DNA of 64,000 nucleotides from Bufo bufo (taxonomy: Eukaryota; Chordata; Amphibia; Anura; Bufonidae). The translations under genes and the position numbers were made by a program. The notes beneath the pieces are model-generated. The model had not been told where the DNA came from, searched no databases, and saw nothing but the letters and a program-made list of their open reading frames with translations. Location: contig NC_053389.1 in the NCBI RefSeq assembly GCF_905171765.1, positions 404,396,313 to 404,460,312 on the forward strand, given 5' to 3'. Position 1 is the stretch's first letter, and the number at the start of each line of letters is the position of its first letter. Positions 1 to 11,369 of the stretch are shown here, in pieces.

Positions 1-350
1 ATCCACAGTATGTCAATTTGCCACTCTGTGATCTCTTGATGATGCTGCTTCCATCTCCACACTATGCCACCTTGCCACTCTGTAGTCTCCTGATGCTGCT
101 GCTGACATATTCACACTATGTATCCATTGCCACTCTGTGGTATCCTCCTACTGTTGCTTCTGCTGCTGCCATTTCCACACTATGCCACCTTGCCACTCTG
201 TTGTCTCCTAATGCTGTTGCTACCATCTCAACACTATGTCACCTTGCCACTGTGTGGTCTAGTGATGCTGCTGCTGCCATCTCCTCACTATTCCACCTTG
301 CCACTCTGTGGTCTTTTGATGCTGCTGATTTCATATCCACACTATAACCA
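1..350. repeat. Minisatellite, ~54-57 bp unit
   Basis: About six imperfect copies of a unit built around 'ccttgccactctgtggtct' and 'gatgctgctgctgccat' run from the window edge to about 350. Spacing between copies varies from about 52 to 64 bp. Two overlapping open frames cross it only because the unit lacks stop codons. No promoter, initiation context or recognisable domain supports a protein. The array is cut by the left edge, so its full length is unknown. Confidence 0.85.
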
Positions 351-369
351 AAAAGAACCAAACCAATAA

Positions 370-695
370 CCCCCAAAAAACTTTGGAAAACACTCATATA
401 AAATATATGTATTTTTATTAAGACATAAAGTTAACATACAATGACATAAGGCACAAGGCAATGGTAGGATGGGATGCCCTGTGTATCAGAGCCGCAAGAC
501 CCCCACCCTCTCAATACCATACTGACAGGGGAACGTGCCAGAAATAAAAGGTGCTAAACCACACTATGGTGGGTGAGATGTGGAATCATCCAAAGTAACA
601 TGTAACTAAATGCATAACGCAGGTGTACATAATATCACCTCATCACACATGCCATGGTTGCCAACCAAAATAGACTAAGCCTTTTCCTGGTGAAA
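370..695. other. Non-coding stretch, no gene seen
   Basis: AT-rich sequence between the minisatellite and the ribozyme-like motif. A run around 400-430 contains an AATAAA-like polyadenylation-type context ('tatttttattaag' on the opposite strand) but no open frame or terminal repeat. It may belong to the same retroelement as the ribozyme-like motif. That is an inference only. Confidence 0.4.
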
Positions 696-738
696 CCCCT
701 CCTGACGAAGCCTTTTCTTGGCGAAACGCGCGTCGAGG
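696..738 (+). ncRNA. Hammerhead-ribozyme-like motif (type I layout)
   Basis: The order of parts matches a type I hammerhead. Stem I 5' strand CCTC (698-701). Core CTGACGA (702-708). Stem II GCC/GGC (710-712 with 720-722) closed by a 7-nt loop. GAAA (723-726). A minimal stem III (C727 with G732). A GTC cleavage triplet (732-734). Stem I 3' strand GAGG (735-738), complementary to CCTC. One extra A (709) lies between core and stem II, which departs from the textbook core. Penelope-like retroelements are known to carry minimal hammerheads with very short stem III, and a Penelope-like fragment occurs at 15.5 kb. A partial degenerate copy of stem II/GAAA lies about 31 nt upstream (674-695), as if the unit had been tandem. 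Self-cleavage is untested. Confidence 0.5.
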
Positions 739-744
739 ATCAGC

Positions 745-1858
745 TCTGTTCAGATACCTGGTGCTTCCACACATCATGGGTATCCGCATCAATGATGTCA
801 TATGCCTTTTAATATTATCATGGCAGTATACCATGAAAGTGACCACTATAGCCACTGATTGACTACTGTGGTAACATGCTGTGGATCATTGGGGGGGAAG
901 AAAAGTGAGTACTACTTTATTTAGTTTTTTGTTTGTTTTATAACATTTGCAGCAGTTTTGTTATTTATTAGAAGTTGGATAACCTCTTTAACAATGAACA
1001 ACTGTGTGTTAATTGGATTTAAACTAATTAAATCAATAATTTTCTTACTTGATTTTCTTTTTAGTCTTTTGCTTAATTAGTCTTCTACTTAATTGGTAAT
1101 ATGACCAGCTTAATTTGAAAACATATTATATGTTAGTCATAGCCTAGAAGAAAATGCAAGGCAACTATCTAACTTCTATTAACCTTAATTATCAAGACTT
1201 CTGTTCAGGTTTTTCATTTCCCTCAGTTGTACTTTGAATTTTAATAAGTAGAATGATCCCAGATCACAATACTAAATACAATCAGGAAATCATGGCAGTT
1301 CTCAGACAATTTGAGGAGTTATGGGTGTTTTGAACAAAAGGTACTTAATTATCACTATTTCAGAGTGACTTACACATTGATTGACATTGCTAGAAATTGT
1401 GTTGTGGAGTGGGGATAAATCAATAGAGCATTCTTATGACAGGACGCACAGCTGGATACAGGCAAAGTAATTATCTTCATGGTGAAACATATAGAACAGG
1501 TTGGTTATTGGTAGATGTTTCTAGTGACTTGTATGAGACAAGTATTTATTGATAAAGTTCAAACTAGCATGCTTAGCATGCATCAGAGATTTCCAGTTTT
1601 AATTAATATAAGAGCGTATACAGTACTTCTACATCTATAACTACAGTATATACAGTCAATGTGCAAATAAGTAAACTGATTATGGATGGAGCAGTACTGA
1701 TGAATTGTGCCCTTCAGATATAATTAGTAAGTCAATGGCTGAGATAGCATTTTAATCCATTTCCTGTCTGTCAGGAAGTAGAGAGCAATGGAGACCAGAG
1801 CAGCATTAGATTGAGAGTAGCATGGGATCGATAATGTGGGTAATGCTTTTATTTAACT
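745..1858. other. Unannotated AT-rich intergenic DNA
   Basis: No open frame of note, no terminal inverted repeats and no tandem array. The sequence next to the ribozyme-like motif (745-860) may be retroelement tail. The remainder up to the first hAT terminus looks like ordinary non-coding DNA. Confidence 0.5.
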
Positions 1859-2459
1859 AATTCTGGTAGTGTTGGTGGAGCACCAAAGTGCTCGGGTGCT
1901 CGAGTAGAACACCTCCGGATGCTCAGGTGCTCTACCGAGCACCCGAGCACAATGGAGGTCAATGGGAAAACACGAGCAATAAACCAGGCACCCCTTGCTC
2001 TGAAGAGGGGAGGGTGTCTGGTTAATAGTAAAAGGTCAGAAATTGATGTAAACACAACTGAAATGGTTCGGGGAGGATGTCTGGATGCATCTTGGACTCC
2101 CAGGTCGCTGCTGGGAACAATGTTGTCCGAGTAGTACGCCAATTTTACAGACTGACAATAATACGCACCAAACCGAAGATAAAATTGATTTTAGAGGAAT
2201 TTTTTTTAGGAAACATTCTTTTCTGTATGGTTACTTGTATATAAAGTGCAAGTGCTGCCAAAAATTACAAGGAAGAGGCACTCCGATACAACTTTTATAT
2301 CACATAAAGGAGGGCCTCATTCACATTGTGGTACAATTGTTCAGGTAGTGGGACTCCTACACTCATAAAGCCTATGCACTAAGGGAAAGGGCTACCAAAA
2401 ATTACAAGGAACCGGCACTCCAATACACCCTTTATTACACATAAAGGAGGACATCATAC

Positions 2460-2800
2460 ACACCCTTGAAAAATTATGATTGATGGTGACCCTCAAAAAC
2501 ATTAGGAGCAAGGGCCTGCTGGTGAGATTACCATCTAAAAAAAAATTGTGGCCGAGTGCTTGCTGCCGAGCTCACCATCTAAAAATTTAGGGGTGAGGGT
2601 CTGCTGCTGAGCTGACCCTCTAAAACATTATGGGTGAGGTCCCGCTGCTGAGCTGACCCTCTAAAACATTTGGAGCGAGGGGAGTCTAATAAGCATGTTG
2701 ATATGATGGAGGAGGAGGACGAGAAAAGGGAGATTGAACCATATACCCTTTTTAGTGGTGGAAGGGGGTCAATACACCATAAAAGCCACATTTAAAGTGC
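2460..2800 (-). repeat. ~41-bp tandem repeats near the 3' end of B1
   Basis: Decayed copies of a unit containing 'gctgctgagctgaccctctaaaacatta'-type sequence recur here. They correspond, in reverse complement, to the cleaner 41-bp array at 24150-24640 in B2. They are part of the element rather than host DNA because both copies carry them at the same relative position. Confidence 0.75.
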
Positions 2801-2873
2801 CTTAATGTTCAGTCGCTTTCCCCTGGTGGAGTAGAGAAGTCAGGGGCAATCCAGGCCTTGTTCATTTTTAAAA

Positions 2874-3329
2874 CCCAATATATGTCCCAACCAGGGATTC
2901 CTATACTATTCAAAGAATAGAATTGCTCACATAAGCCTGTGGTATACACCATAATATGAAAACTACAAACAACTACCAGACCGCTTATGAATTAATGTCA
3001 TTTTTTTGCAAGATTACAAATAGCTATCTCAAAAACATGATTAAAAGAACATAGGTACAGGGAAAAAGTGACATAATCTGGAGGATGAACACAGCGGATA
3101 CTACGTTCAGAAATCTGTCCATCTACATAAACAGGATTAACAATAAAGTGCTTGTGCAAAAAACATGTTCCATGATAATTAAACCCATGCTGTGCTCCCT
3201 TCAGTTGATGTCGCTTTTTCCCTGCACCTATGTTCTTTTAATCCATGTTTTTGAGATAGCTATTTGTAATCATGCAAAAAAATGACATTAATTCCTAAGC
3301 AGTCTGGTAGTTGTTAGTAGGTTTCACCT
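2874..3329. mobile_element. 456-bp foldback insertion with 17-bp target duplication
   Basis: A 17-bp direct repeat, CTTGTTCATTTTTAAAA, stands on both sides (2857-2873 and 3330-3346). The flanks join cleanly into the B transposase tail if the insert and one copy are removed. Inside, arms of about 115 bp (about 2957-3073 and 3208-3325) are inverted repeats. Long, variable-length duplications of this size are typical of target-primed reverse transcription, not of cut-and-paste elements. I do not recognise the family. A short open frame in the loop (3085-3285) looks accidental. Confidence 0.7.
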
Positions 3330-4494
3330 CTTGTTCATTTTTAAAAGAGTCAATCTGTCAGCATTTTCAGTTGACAGGCAGATGCACTTATCAATTATTA
3401 TGCCCTCAGCAGTAGGGATGAGCGAACCCGAACTGTATAGTTCGGGTTCGTACTGAATTTTGGGGTGTCCGTGACACGAACCTGAACATTTTCGTAAAAG
3501 TCCGGGTTCGGTGTTCGGCGCTTTCTTGGCGCTTTTTGAAAGGCTGCAAAGCAGCCAATCAACAAGAGTCATACTACTTGCCCCAAGAGGCCATCACAGC
3601 CATGCCTACTATTGGCATGGCTGTGATTGGCCAGTGCAGCATGTGACCCAGCCTCTATTTAAGCTGGAGTCACGTAGCGCCGCATGTCACTCTGCTCTGA
3701 TCAGTGTAGGGAGAGGCTGCAGCTGCTGTTAGGGCGAGATTAGGCAGGGATTAACTCAGCAAAAACACTTAATTCAGTGATCGATCTACAGCTGTGGATC
3801 ATTAAACTGCTGCTATTTAATTGCTCACTGTTTTTAGGCTGCCCAGAGCGTTTTTATGTCACTTTTTTCTTGGGTGATCGGCGGCCATTTTCTGTCTTGT
3901 GGTGTGCCAGCACAAGTTGCCACCAAGTCCATTTAACCATCAATAGTGTGGTTGTTTTTTTGCTATATCCTACATCAGGGGCTTGGCTATGCTTGCTATT
4001 TTATTGAGGGGTAAAATACAATTGCCAAAATAGCAGTACCCTAAATCTGGTGTTTCAGCTGTGGCTAGCCAATTGTAATACTGTCTGCTGTCTGCCGAAG
4101 CACAGTTTTTGTTCTGGGTTGAATACAATTCCCAACTTAGCAATTCCCTAAATATTTTTTTTCTGCTGTATCAGGCCAAGTTTAAATCGATCCATAAAAG
4201 GGTATATTAGATTTAAGGTGCGGATAGGGTCATCCTCAATAACTTCACACGCTACCGTGCATTTCCAAGTCTAATTCTGTCCGTAAACGTATACCTGTCA
4301 CCCAGCACCTAAATAATAGGCCTACAATTTATATTCAGCTAAATCTTTCGTTACTGCTGTGCCTGTATTAGTGTAATACGGTACCTAAATAGATAGCCAG
4401 ATAGTGTTAGGTGCCTGTAAAAAAAAAAAGGCCTGAATTTGAATTCAATACATTGGGCCAAATAATTTTTTTCTTATTGTGGTGAACGGTAACA

Positions 4495-6977
4495 ATGAGG
4501 AAAACCTCTAGTAAGGGACGCGGACGCGGACATGGTCGTGGTGGTGTTAGTGGACCCTCTGGTGCTGGGAGAGGACGTGGCCGTTCTGCCACAGCCACAC
4601 GTCCTAGTGAACCAACTACCTCAGGTCCCAGTAGCAGCCAGAAATTACAGTGATATTTGGTGGGGCCCAATGCCGTTCTAAGGATGTTAAGGCCTGAGCA
4701 GGTACAGTCATTAGTCAATTAGGGTGGATCCAGCATGTTCACATTATCTCCCACCCAGTCTTCTGCAGAAAGCGCACAGATGGCGCCTGAAAACCAAGCC
4801 CATCAGTCTGTCACATAACCCCCATGCATATCAGGGAAACTGTCTGAGCCTCAACTTATGCAGCAGTCTCTTATGCTGTTTGAAGACTCTGCTGGCAGGG
4901 TTTCCCAAGGGCATCCACCTAGTCCTTCCCCAGCGGTGGAAGACATAGAATGCACTGACGCACAACCACTTATGTTTCCTGATGATAGGGACATGGGAAT
5001 ACCACCTCAGCACGTCTCTGATGATGACGAAACACAGGTGCTAACTGCTGCGTCTTTCTGCAGTGTGCAGACTGAACAGGAGGTCAGGGAGGAAGACTGG
5101 GTGGAAGACTATGCAGGGGAAGATGAGGTCCTAGACCCCACATGGAATAAAGGTCATGTCACTGACTTTCAGAGTTCTGAGGAAGAGGCAGTGGTGAGAC
5201 CGAGCCAACAGCGTAGAAAAAGAGGGAGCAGTGGGCAAAATCAGAACACCCGCCGCCAAGAGACTCCGCCTGCTACTGACCGCCGCCACCTGGGACCGAG
5301 CACCCCAAAGGCAGCTTCAAGAAGTTCCCTGGCATGGCAGTTCTTCAAACAATGTGCTGACAACAAGACCCGAGTGGTTTGCACCCTGTGCCATCAGAGC
5401 CTGAAGCGAGGCATTAACGTTCTGAACCTTAGCACAACCTGCATGACCAGGCACCTGCATGCAAAGCATGAACTGCAGTGGAGTAAACACCTTAAAAACA
5501 AGGAACTCACTCAGGCTCCCCCTGCTACCTCTTCTGCTGCTGCCGCCGCCTCTGCCTCTTCCTCCGCCTCTGGAGGAACATTGGCACCTGCCGCCCAGCA
5601 AACAGAGGATGTACCACCAACACCACCACCTCCGTCACCAAGCATCTCAACCATGTCACACGGCAGCGTTCAGCTCTCCATCTCACAAACATTTGAGAGA
5701 AAGCGTAAATTCCCACCTAGCCACCCTCGATCCCTGGCCCTGAATGCCAGCATTTCTAAACTACTGGCCTATGAAATGCTGTCATTCAGGCTGGTGGACA
5801 CAGACAGCTTCAAACAGCTCATGTCGCTTGCTGTCCCACAGTATGTTGTTCCCAGCTGACACTACTTCTCCAAGAGAGCCGTGCCTTCCCTGCACAACCA
5901 AGTATCCGATAAAATCAAGTGTGCACTGCGGAACGCCATCTGTGGCAAGGTGCACCTAACCACAGATACGTGGACCAGTAAGCACGGCCAGGGACGCTAT
6001 ATCTCCCTAACTGCACACTGGGTAAATTTAGTGGCGGCTTGGCCCCAGGCGGAGAGCTGTTTGGCGCACGTCCTTCCGCCGCCAAGGATCGCAGGGCAAC
6101 ATTCTTTGCCTCCTGTTGCCTCCTCCTCCTACTCGGCTTCCTCCTCTTCTTCCACCTGCTCATCCAGTCAGCCACACATACCTTCACCAACAACTTCAGC
6201 ACAGCCCGGGGTAAACGTCAGCAGGCCATTCTGAAACTCATATGTTTGGGGGACAGGCCCCACACCGCACAGGAGTTGTGGCGGGGTATAGAACAACAGA
6301 CCGACGAGTGGTTGCTGCCGGGGAGCCTCAAGCCCGGCCTGGTGGTGTGCGATAATGGGCGAAATCTCGTTGCAGCTCTGGGACTAGCCGGTTTGACGCA
6401 CATCCCTTGCCTGGCGCATGTGCTGAATTTGGTGGTGCAGAAGTTTATTCACAACTACCCCAACATGTCAGAGCTGCTGCATAAAGTGCGTGCCGTCTGT
6501 GCGCGCTTCCGGCGTTCACATCCTGCCGCTGCTCGCCTGTCTGCGCTACAGCGTAACTTCGGCCTTCCCGCTCACCGCCTCATATGCAACGTGCCCACCA
6601 GGTGGAACTCCACCTTGCACATGCTTGACAGACTGTGCGAGCAGCAGCAGGCCATAGTGGAGTTTCAGCTGCAGCACGCACGGGTCAGTCGCACTGCGGA
6701 ACAGCACCACTTCACCACCAATGACTGGGCCTCCATGCGAGATCTGTGTGCCCTGTTGCGCTGTTTCGAGTACTCCACCAACATGGCTAGTGGCGATGAC
6801 GCCGTTATCAGCGTTACAATACCACTTCTATGTCTCCTTGAGAAAACACTTAGGGCGATGATGGAAGAGGAGGACAAACGCAGCCGCCTGTCTACAGCCA
6901 ATGTGGACAAGCTGACTTTTATAAAAATGAACCAGGCATGGATCCCACAGGACCTGTCCATCCCTTGTGCAGATTAG
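4495..6977 (+). pseudogene. A1 hAT transposase, disrupted and internally deleted
   Basis: The start ATG at 4495 opens an RG-rich N-terminus. A TGA at 4651-4653 replaces the residue after LQ that A3 keeps as P. A frameshift follows near 4715. Frame is restored for 4858-5859, which holds the acidic region, the BED finger (C-x2-C then H residues near 5380-5470) and an Ala/Ser/Pro-rich linker. It stops at TGA 5857-5859, where A2 and A3 keep R. The catalytic motif TTDTWTS lies near 5960. A small insertion near 6178 shifts frame again. CDNGRN and CLAH motifs sit near 6350-6420, RWNST near 6603. After LRAMMEEE the sequence jumps straight to DKRSRLS in the dimerisation region, an internal deletion of roughly 0.9 kb relative to A2. 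Not functional. Confidence 0.88.
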
Positions 6978-7094
6978 ACATTAACTACCTCCCCTTAACC
7001 ATATATTATTGTACTCCAGGGCACTTCCTCATTCAATCCTATTTTTATTTTCATTTTACTATTATATTGCGGGGTAACCCAAAGTTGAATGAAC

Positions 7095-7500
7095 CTCTCC
7101 TCTTTCTGGGTGCCGGGACCTAAATATCTGACAATGGACTGTTCCAGTTTTGGCTGACGTGAAGCCTGATTCTCTGCTATGACATGAAGACTAATTCTCT
7201 GCTGACATGAAGCCTGAATCTCTGTTATGGGACCTCTCTCCTCTGTCTGGGTGCCGGGGCCTAAATTATATGACAATGGACTGTTCCAATTTTGGCTGAC
7301 ATGAAGACTGATTCTCTGCTGACATGAAGCCTGAATCTCTGTTATGGGACCTCTCTCCTCTGCCTGCGTGAAGGGGCCTAAATATATGACAATGGACTGT
7401 TCCAGTTTTGGCTGACGTGAAGCCTGATTCTCTGCTATGACATGAAGACTGATTTCTGATGACATGAAGCCTGATTCTCTGCTATGGGACCTCTCTCCAA
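7095..7500. repeat. 3' tandem repeats of A1
   Basis: Repeats of about 130-140 bp combine a conserved block ('ctctgtctgggtgccggggcc') with shorter 'tgaagcctgattctctgcta' units. The same block is longer in A2 (39690-40580) and A3 (47467-48290). It is therefore a feature of the element that changes copy number between insertions. A minus-strand open frame across it is an artefact. Confidence 0.85.
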
Positions 7501-9084
7501 TTGATATTGGTTAATTTTTATTTATTTTATTTTTATTTTTATTCATTTCCCTTTCCACATTTGTTTGCTGGGGATTTAACTACATTTTGCTTCCTTTTGC
7601 AGCCCTCTAGCCCTTTCTTTGGCTGTTTTACAGTCTTTTTAGTGACGAAAAGTTCGGGTCCCCATTGACTTCAATGAGGTTCGGGACGAAGTTCGGATCC
7701 CGAACCCGAACATTTCCGGGAAGTTTGGCAGAACTTCTCGAACCCGAACATCCAGGTGTTCGCTCAACTCTACTCAGCAGCAATAAATACACGCTCTGAC
7801 AAAATGCTGACGGTGTTGCAGACCAGCACCTCCAAGGTGTAGAGCGCCAGTTCATGCCACGTGTCCAGCTTGGACACCCAATAGTTTTAAGGCACAGAGG
7901 GATCACTGTTTCCGTTCTTGTGACACTTGGCCGCGCATCAGGTTGAGGGTGCTGGCGGGGTGTCACAAAACTGTCCCAGGCCTTGGAGAGTGTTGCCCTG
8001 CCTCTGTTGGAACTGCTGTGTGTTCCCCTTATCTCCCCTCCTCGATTGGCCAAGGAACTACGTATTCTGCAGCCATCGTTCCAGCCAGCCAATTTTTTTT
8101 CACAAGGACCTTCTGGTATTGCACCATTTTGCTCGTTCTCTCCACCACAGGAATGAGAGATGAGAAGTTCTTTTTGTAGCGGAAGTCGAGAAGGGTGAAC
8201 AACTAGTAATTGGTGTTGGCCAAAATGCGTTCAACGCGAGGGTAACGGGAAAGGCAGCCTAACATAGTCAGCCATGTGTGCCAGAGTCCCAACAGACAAG
8301 ACTTTGCGGTCCTCATCAAGAGGATGACTCTCAATCTCCTCATCCTCTTCCTCCTCTTCTACCCATCCACTCTGAATAAATCTTCCATGGTACTACCCTC
8401 TGTAGTGGAGGCAACCATCTCCTGCTCCTCCTTCCCCTCCTCATCATCCAATTTGCGCTGAGAAGACGAACTGAGGGTGGTCTGGCTATCACCCTGTGTA
8501 CTGTCTTCCCCCAATTCCTCCTCTTCCACATGCAAAGCGTCCGCCTTAATTGTGAGCAGCGAGCGTTTGAGTAGACAGAGAAGTTGAATGGTTACGCTGT
8601 TAATAGCGTTATCGACGCTCACCATCTGCGTTGATTCCTCAAAGTTGCGTAAAACCTCACAGTGCTCAAACATCAATGCCCACTCGTCAATTGTGGGCGA
8701 GCAGAAGCTGACTGGAAAGGCGACAATCATGTTGCAGCTGGTATTCCACTACTGCCCTCTGCTGTTCACAAAGCCTGGCCAACATGTGGAACGTGAAGTT
8801 CCAGCGCATGCTCATGTCACACAACGGTCGGTGAGCTGTCAATTGCAAGCTGCCCGGCGGAAGCTGTCAATGACTTGCGGAAACGGGCCCAAATGCGGCG
8901 CACCTTCATCAGTATCTCAGGCAAATTGGGGTAGGTTTGAGAAACCGCTGAACCACTAGGCTGAACACTAGGTGGGCTAGGCATGACCTGTGTGTGAGCT
9001 TGCCAAGCTCCAAAGCTGCCACTACATTACGGCAATTATCAGAAACAACCATGCCTGGTTCTAGGTTGAGTGGCGAGAGTCTGG

Positions 9085-9535
9085 TCCCTTAGCTTAAAAA
9101 GCCAATGATAAATCAAGATTCTTGATCCATTGATTTTCATCTACTATTCAAAGGACTTGAGGGCACCGACCACTTGGTCACATATTTGATACAACTATAT
9201 TCAATCATATAATCGTGTGGCTGATCTCATTGGTGACAAATTGTGTGATATATATCTTTCTGATGGTTTCATTATTTACTTGTTTTTAAGAGTGACCCAC
9301 CATTATATTATAAAGTGGGCCACACCACCATATTATTTTATCTTCTTAATAAATTTTATATTTTGTACCATCTGCTACCATTGTTGTCCATTTGGCATCG
9401 GCTAGTTGAGTTCCCCCTACCATTTTAACTTATTCATCACTTTTGTTTCACTTCGACAAGGGGTAGGTCGTAAGGGTTGTGCACCGAACCATCAGCTAAC
9501 ACAAGAGGTTCAGAGCCGCTGACTTATATTCATTT
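9085..9535. other. Unexplained segment inside the B1 transposase
   Basis: About 450 bp of AT-rich sequence separate the TTDTWTS part of B1 from its DNCRN part, where families A and B should have continuous coding sequence. It contains a hairpin ('gtgacccaccattat' and 'gtgggccac' region) and an AATAAA-like signal near 9340. No clean target duplication was found, so insertion or local scrambling are both possible. Confidence 0.5.
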
Positions 9536-11369
9536 TTTTATTTGCTTCCAGCTACTGACTGATGTCTGACTGGTGCTGCAAGATGATAATTCAGAGGTGG
9601 AAGTGGAGGAGGAGGAGAAGGGGGGGCGTTGCAGCCACTAATGTAGGTGGTGGCGGAAACCGTGATGGAAGTGGGGCCCGCAATCCTTGGCAATCGTAGC
9701 ACCTGTGCCATCCCAGAGTGTGACTCGCTCCCGGCCTCCACAACGTTTACCCAGTGTGCCATCAGGGAAATATAGCTTCCCTGGCCAAAAGCACTTGTCC
9801 ATGTGTCAGTGGTTAAGTGGACCTTCCCAATAATTGTGTCGGTCAGGGCACGGGTGATGTTATGGGACACATACTGGTGTAAGGCTGGGACTGCACACCA
9901 TGAAAAATATTGGCGGCTGGTGACAGAGTACCGCAGGACAGCCACCGCCATCAGGTTGTGGAAAGCCTCAGTGTCCACAATCCTAAATGGCAACATTTCC
10001 AGGGCCAGCAATTTGGAAAGGTGTGCATTTAGTGCTATGGACTGTGGCTGGCTGGGTATTTGCGCTTTCATTCAAAGGCCTGGGGTATAGATATCTGTAC
10101 ACTGCGCTGGGACACAGAAGTGGATGTGCTAGCTGATGGTGCTTGCAAAGTTCCAGGTGCATGGCGGGAGGCATCCGGGCCTGCGTCTTGGACAGGGGAT
10201 TGGCCAGCCTGTAACACAGGGGAAGAGGAGGCAGTGGTGTAGCCCGCAAACACTGGTTGTGGACCCAGGCGTTCGGCCTACCTATTAGGATGCTTTGATG
10301 CCATGTGGTGGTGAGGGTGCTAGTGTTCATGCCCCTGCTCATTTTGGATCGGCACAGGTTGCAAATGACAATTCTTTTATCGTCCGCACTTTCCTCAAAA
10401 AAGCGCCAGACTGTGGAACACCTACCACTTGGCAAGGGAGATTGCTGCAAGGGGGTGCTTCGGGGAACAGTTGCGGGCCTGTTTGGTGTGGCCTGCCTTC
10501 TCCCTTTTGCCACCCCACTGCCTCTTCAAGCCTGTTGCGGTGCTGCGGATCCCTCCCCCTCTGTACTGCTGACCTCGCTCGGCTTGCCACCTTCCCAGGT
10601 TTGGGTCAGTGACTTCATCGTTCACACCTCCTCGTCCACTTCCTCACTCTGGTCATCCTCTTGACTTGCTGACCTAACAACAACCTCAGTTATTGACAAC
10701 TGTGTCTCATCCTCATCATGAACCTCTTGAGACACTAATTGCGGTTGACTTATTGGCAACTGTGTCTCATCATCATCATCCACCTCATGAAACACTAATT
10801 GCCGTTCCCCACCATCATCTTCTTCTGACTGTGGATGCTCCAGAGTTTGGGAATCAGGGCACAAGATCTCCTCATGTCCCTCTTCAAGCGGGCTTGGCGA
10901 GAGGCCTAAATTAAGGAATGGCAATAAAAACAGCTCCTTGGAATATCCGAGTGTGGCATCACTTGTTTGCCAAGACTCTCCATGGTGGCTAGAAGGAGTA
11001 TCAGGGTGATAATTCTGTTGACCAGACTCTTGGCTACTGAGACTGGACTTTGTGGAAGACAGGGTGGTGCTTAACCGACTGGAAGCATTATCTGCTGCAA
11101 TCCAACTGACCACCTGGTCGCACTGGTCTGACTTCGAGAGTGGTGTCCTGCACCGCCCTGCAAACTGGGACATGAAGCTAGGTATCATGGATGAGTGTGT
11201 TTCTTGTGCTCTGGCAGCAGGCACAGTTTCACCGCGCCCAGGGCCATGGCCTCTGCGTGCACCATCAGCAGCACAGCCACATGGTATATATGCTTGCAAG
11301 TATGTCACACGTACAGTAGTGCAGGTTTTGTAAGTGAATATGCAAATAAAGTACACAGAATTTCACATA

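Larger units (their letters stand above)
3413..7772 (+). mobile_element. hAT element, family A, copy A1
   Basis: Complete element with a perfect 8-bp target duplication CTCAGCAG (3405-3412 and 7773-7780). It starts TAGGGATGAGCGAAC and ends GTTCGCTCAACTCTA, an inverted-repeat pair very like the Ac consensus start TAGGGATGA. It lies in the 3' coding part of B1, so it is younger than B1. Contents: a 5' subterminal region with about two degenerate ~300-bp repeats (3950-4400), transposase relic, 3' repeat block, terminus. At 4360 bp it lacks about 0.9 kb of coding sequence present in A2 and A3. Confidence 0.95.
3330..11270 (-). pseudogene. B1 hAT transposase relic (family B)
   Basis: Disjointed minus-strand pieces follow hAT order. 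An N-terminal segment (about 11270-10622) has an RG-rich patch and an acidic stretch with two copies of a D/E-D-E-T-Q motif. The BED-type finger (10513 downwards) has W-R-F-F and C-x2-C, but the histidine end is lost to a frameshift. The next piece (10071-9538) has the catalytic-domain motif TTDTWTS. Around 9080-8990 sits the second acidic motif (DNCRNV) and a CLAH motif. The tail (about 8092-7790, then 3412-3330 beyond A1) carries the dimerisation region ending GGIIID...ENADRLTLLKMNK. Multiple frameshifts and stops, an extra segment at 9085-9535 and the A1 and foldback insertions make it non-functional. The family is the Ac-like hAT group, judged from motifs and 8-bp duplications. Confidence 0.8.

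Noticed and set aside
6995..7465. 156-codon minus-strand frame
   Set aside because: It covers the 3' tandem repeats of A1 and has no independent support.
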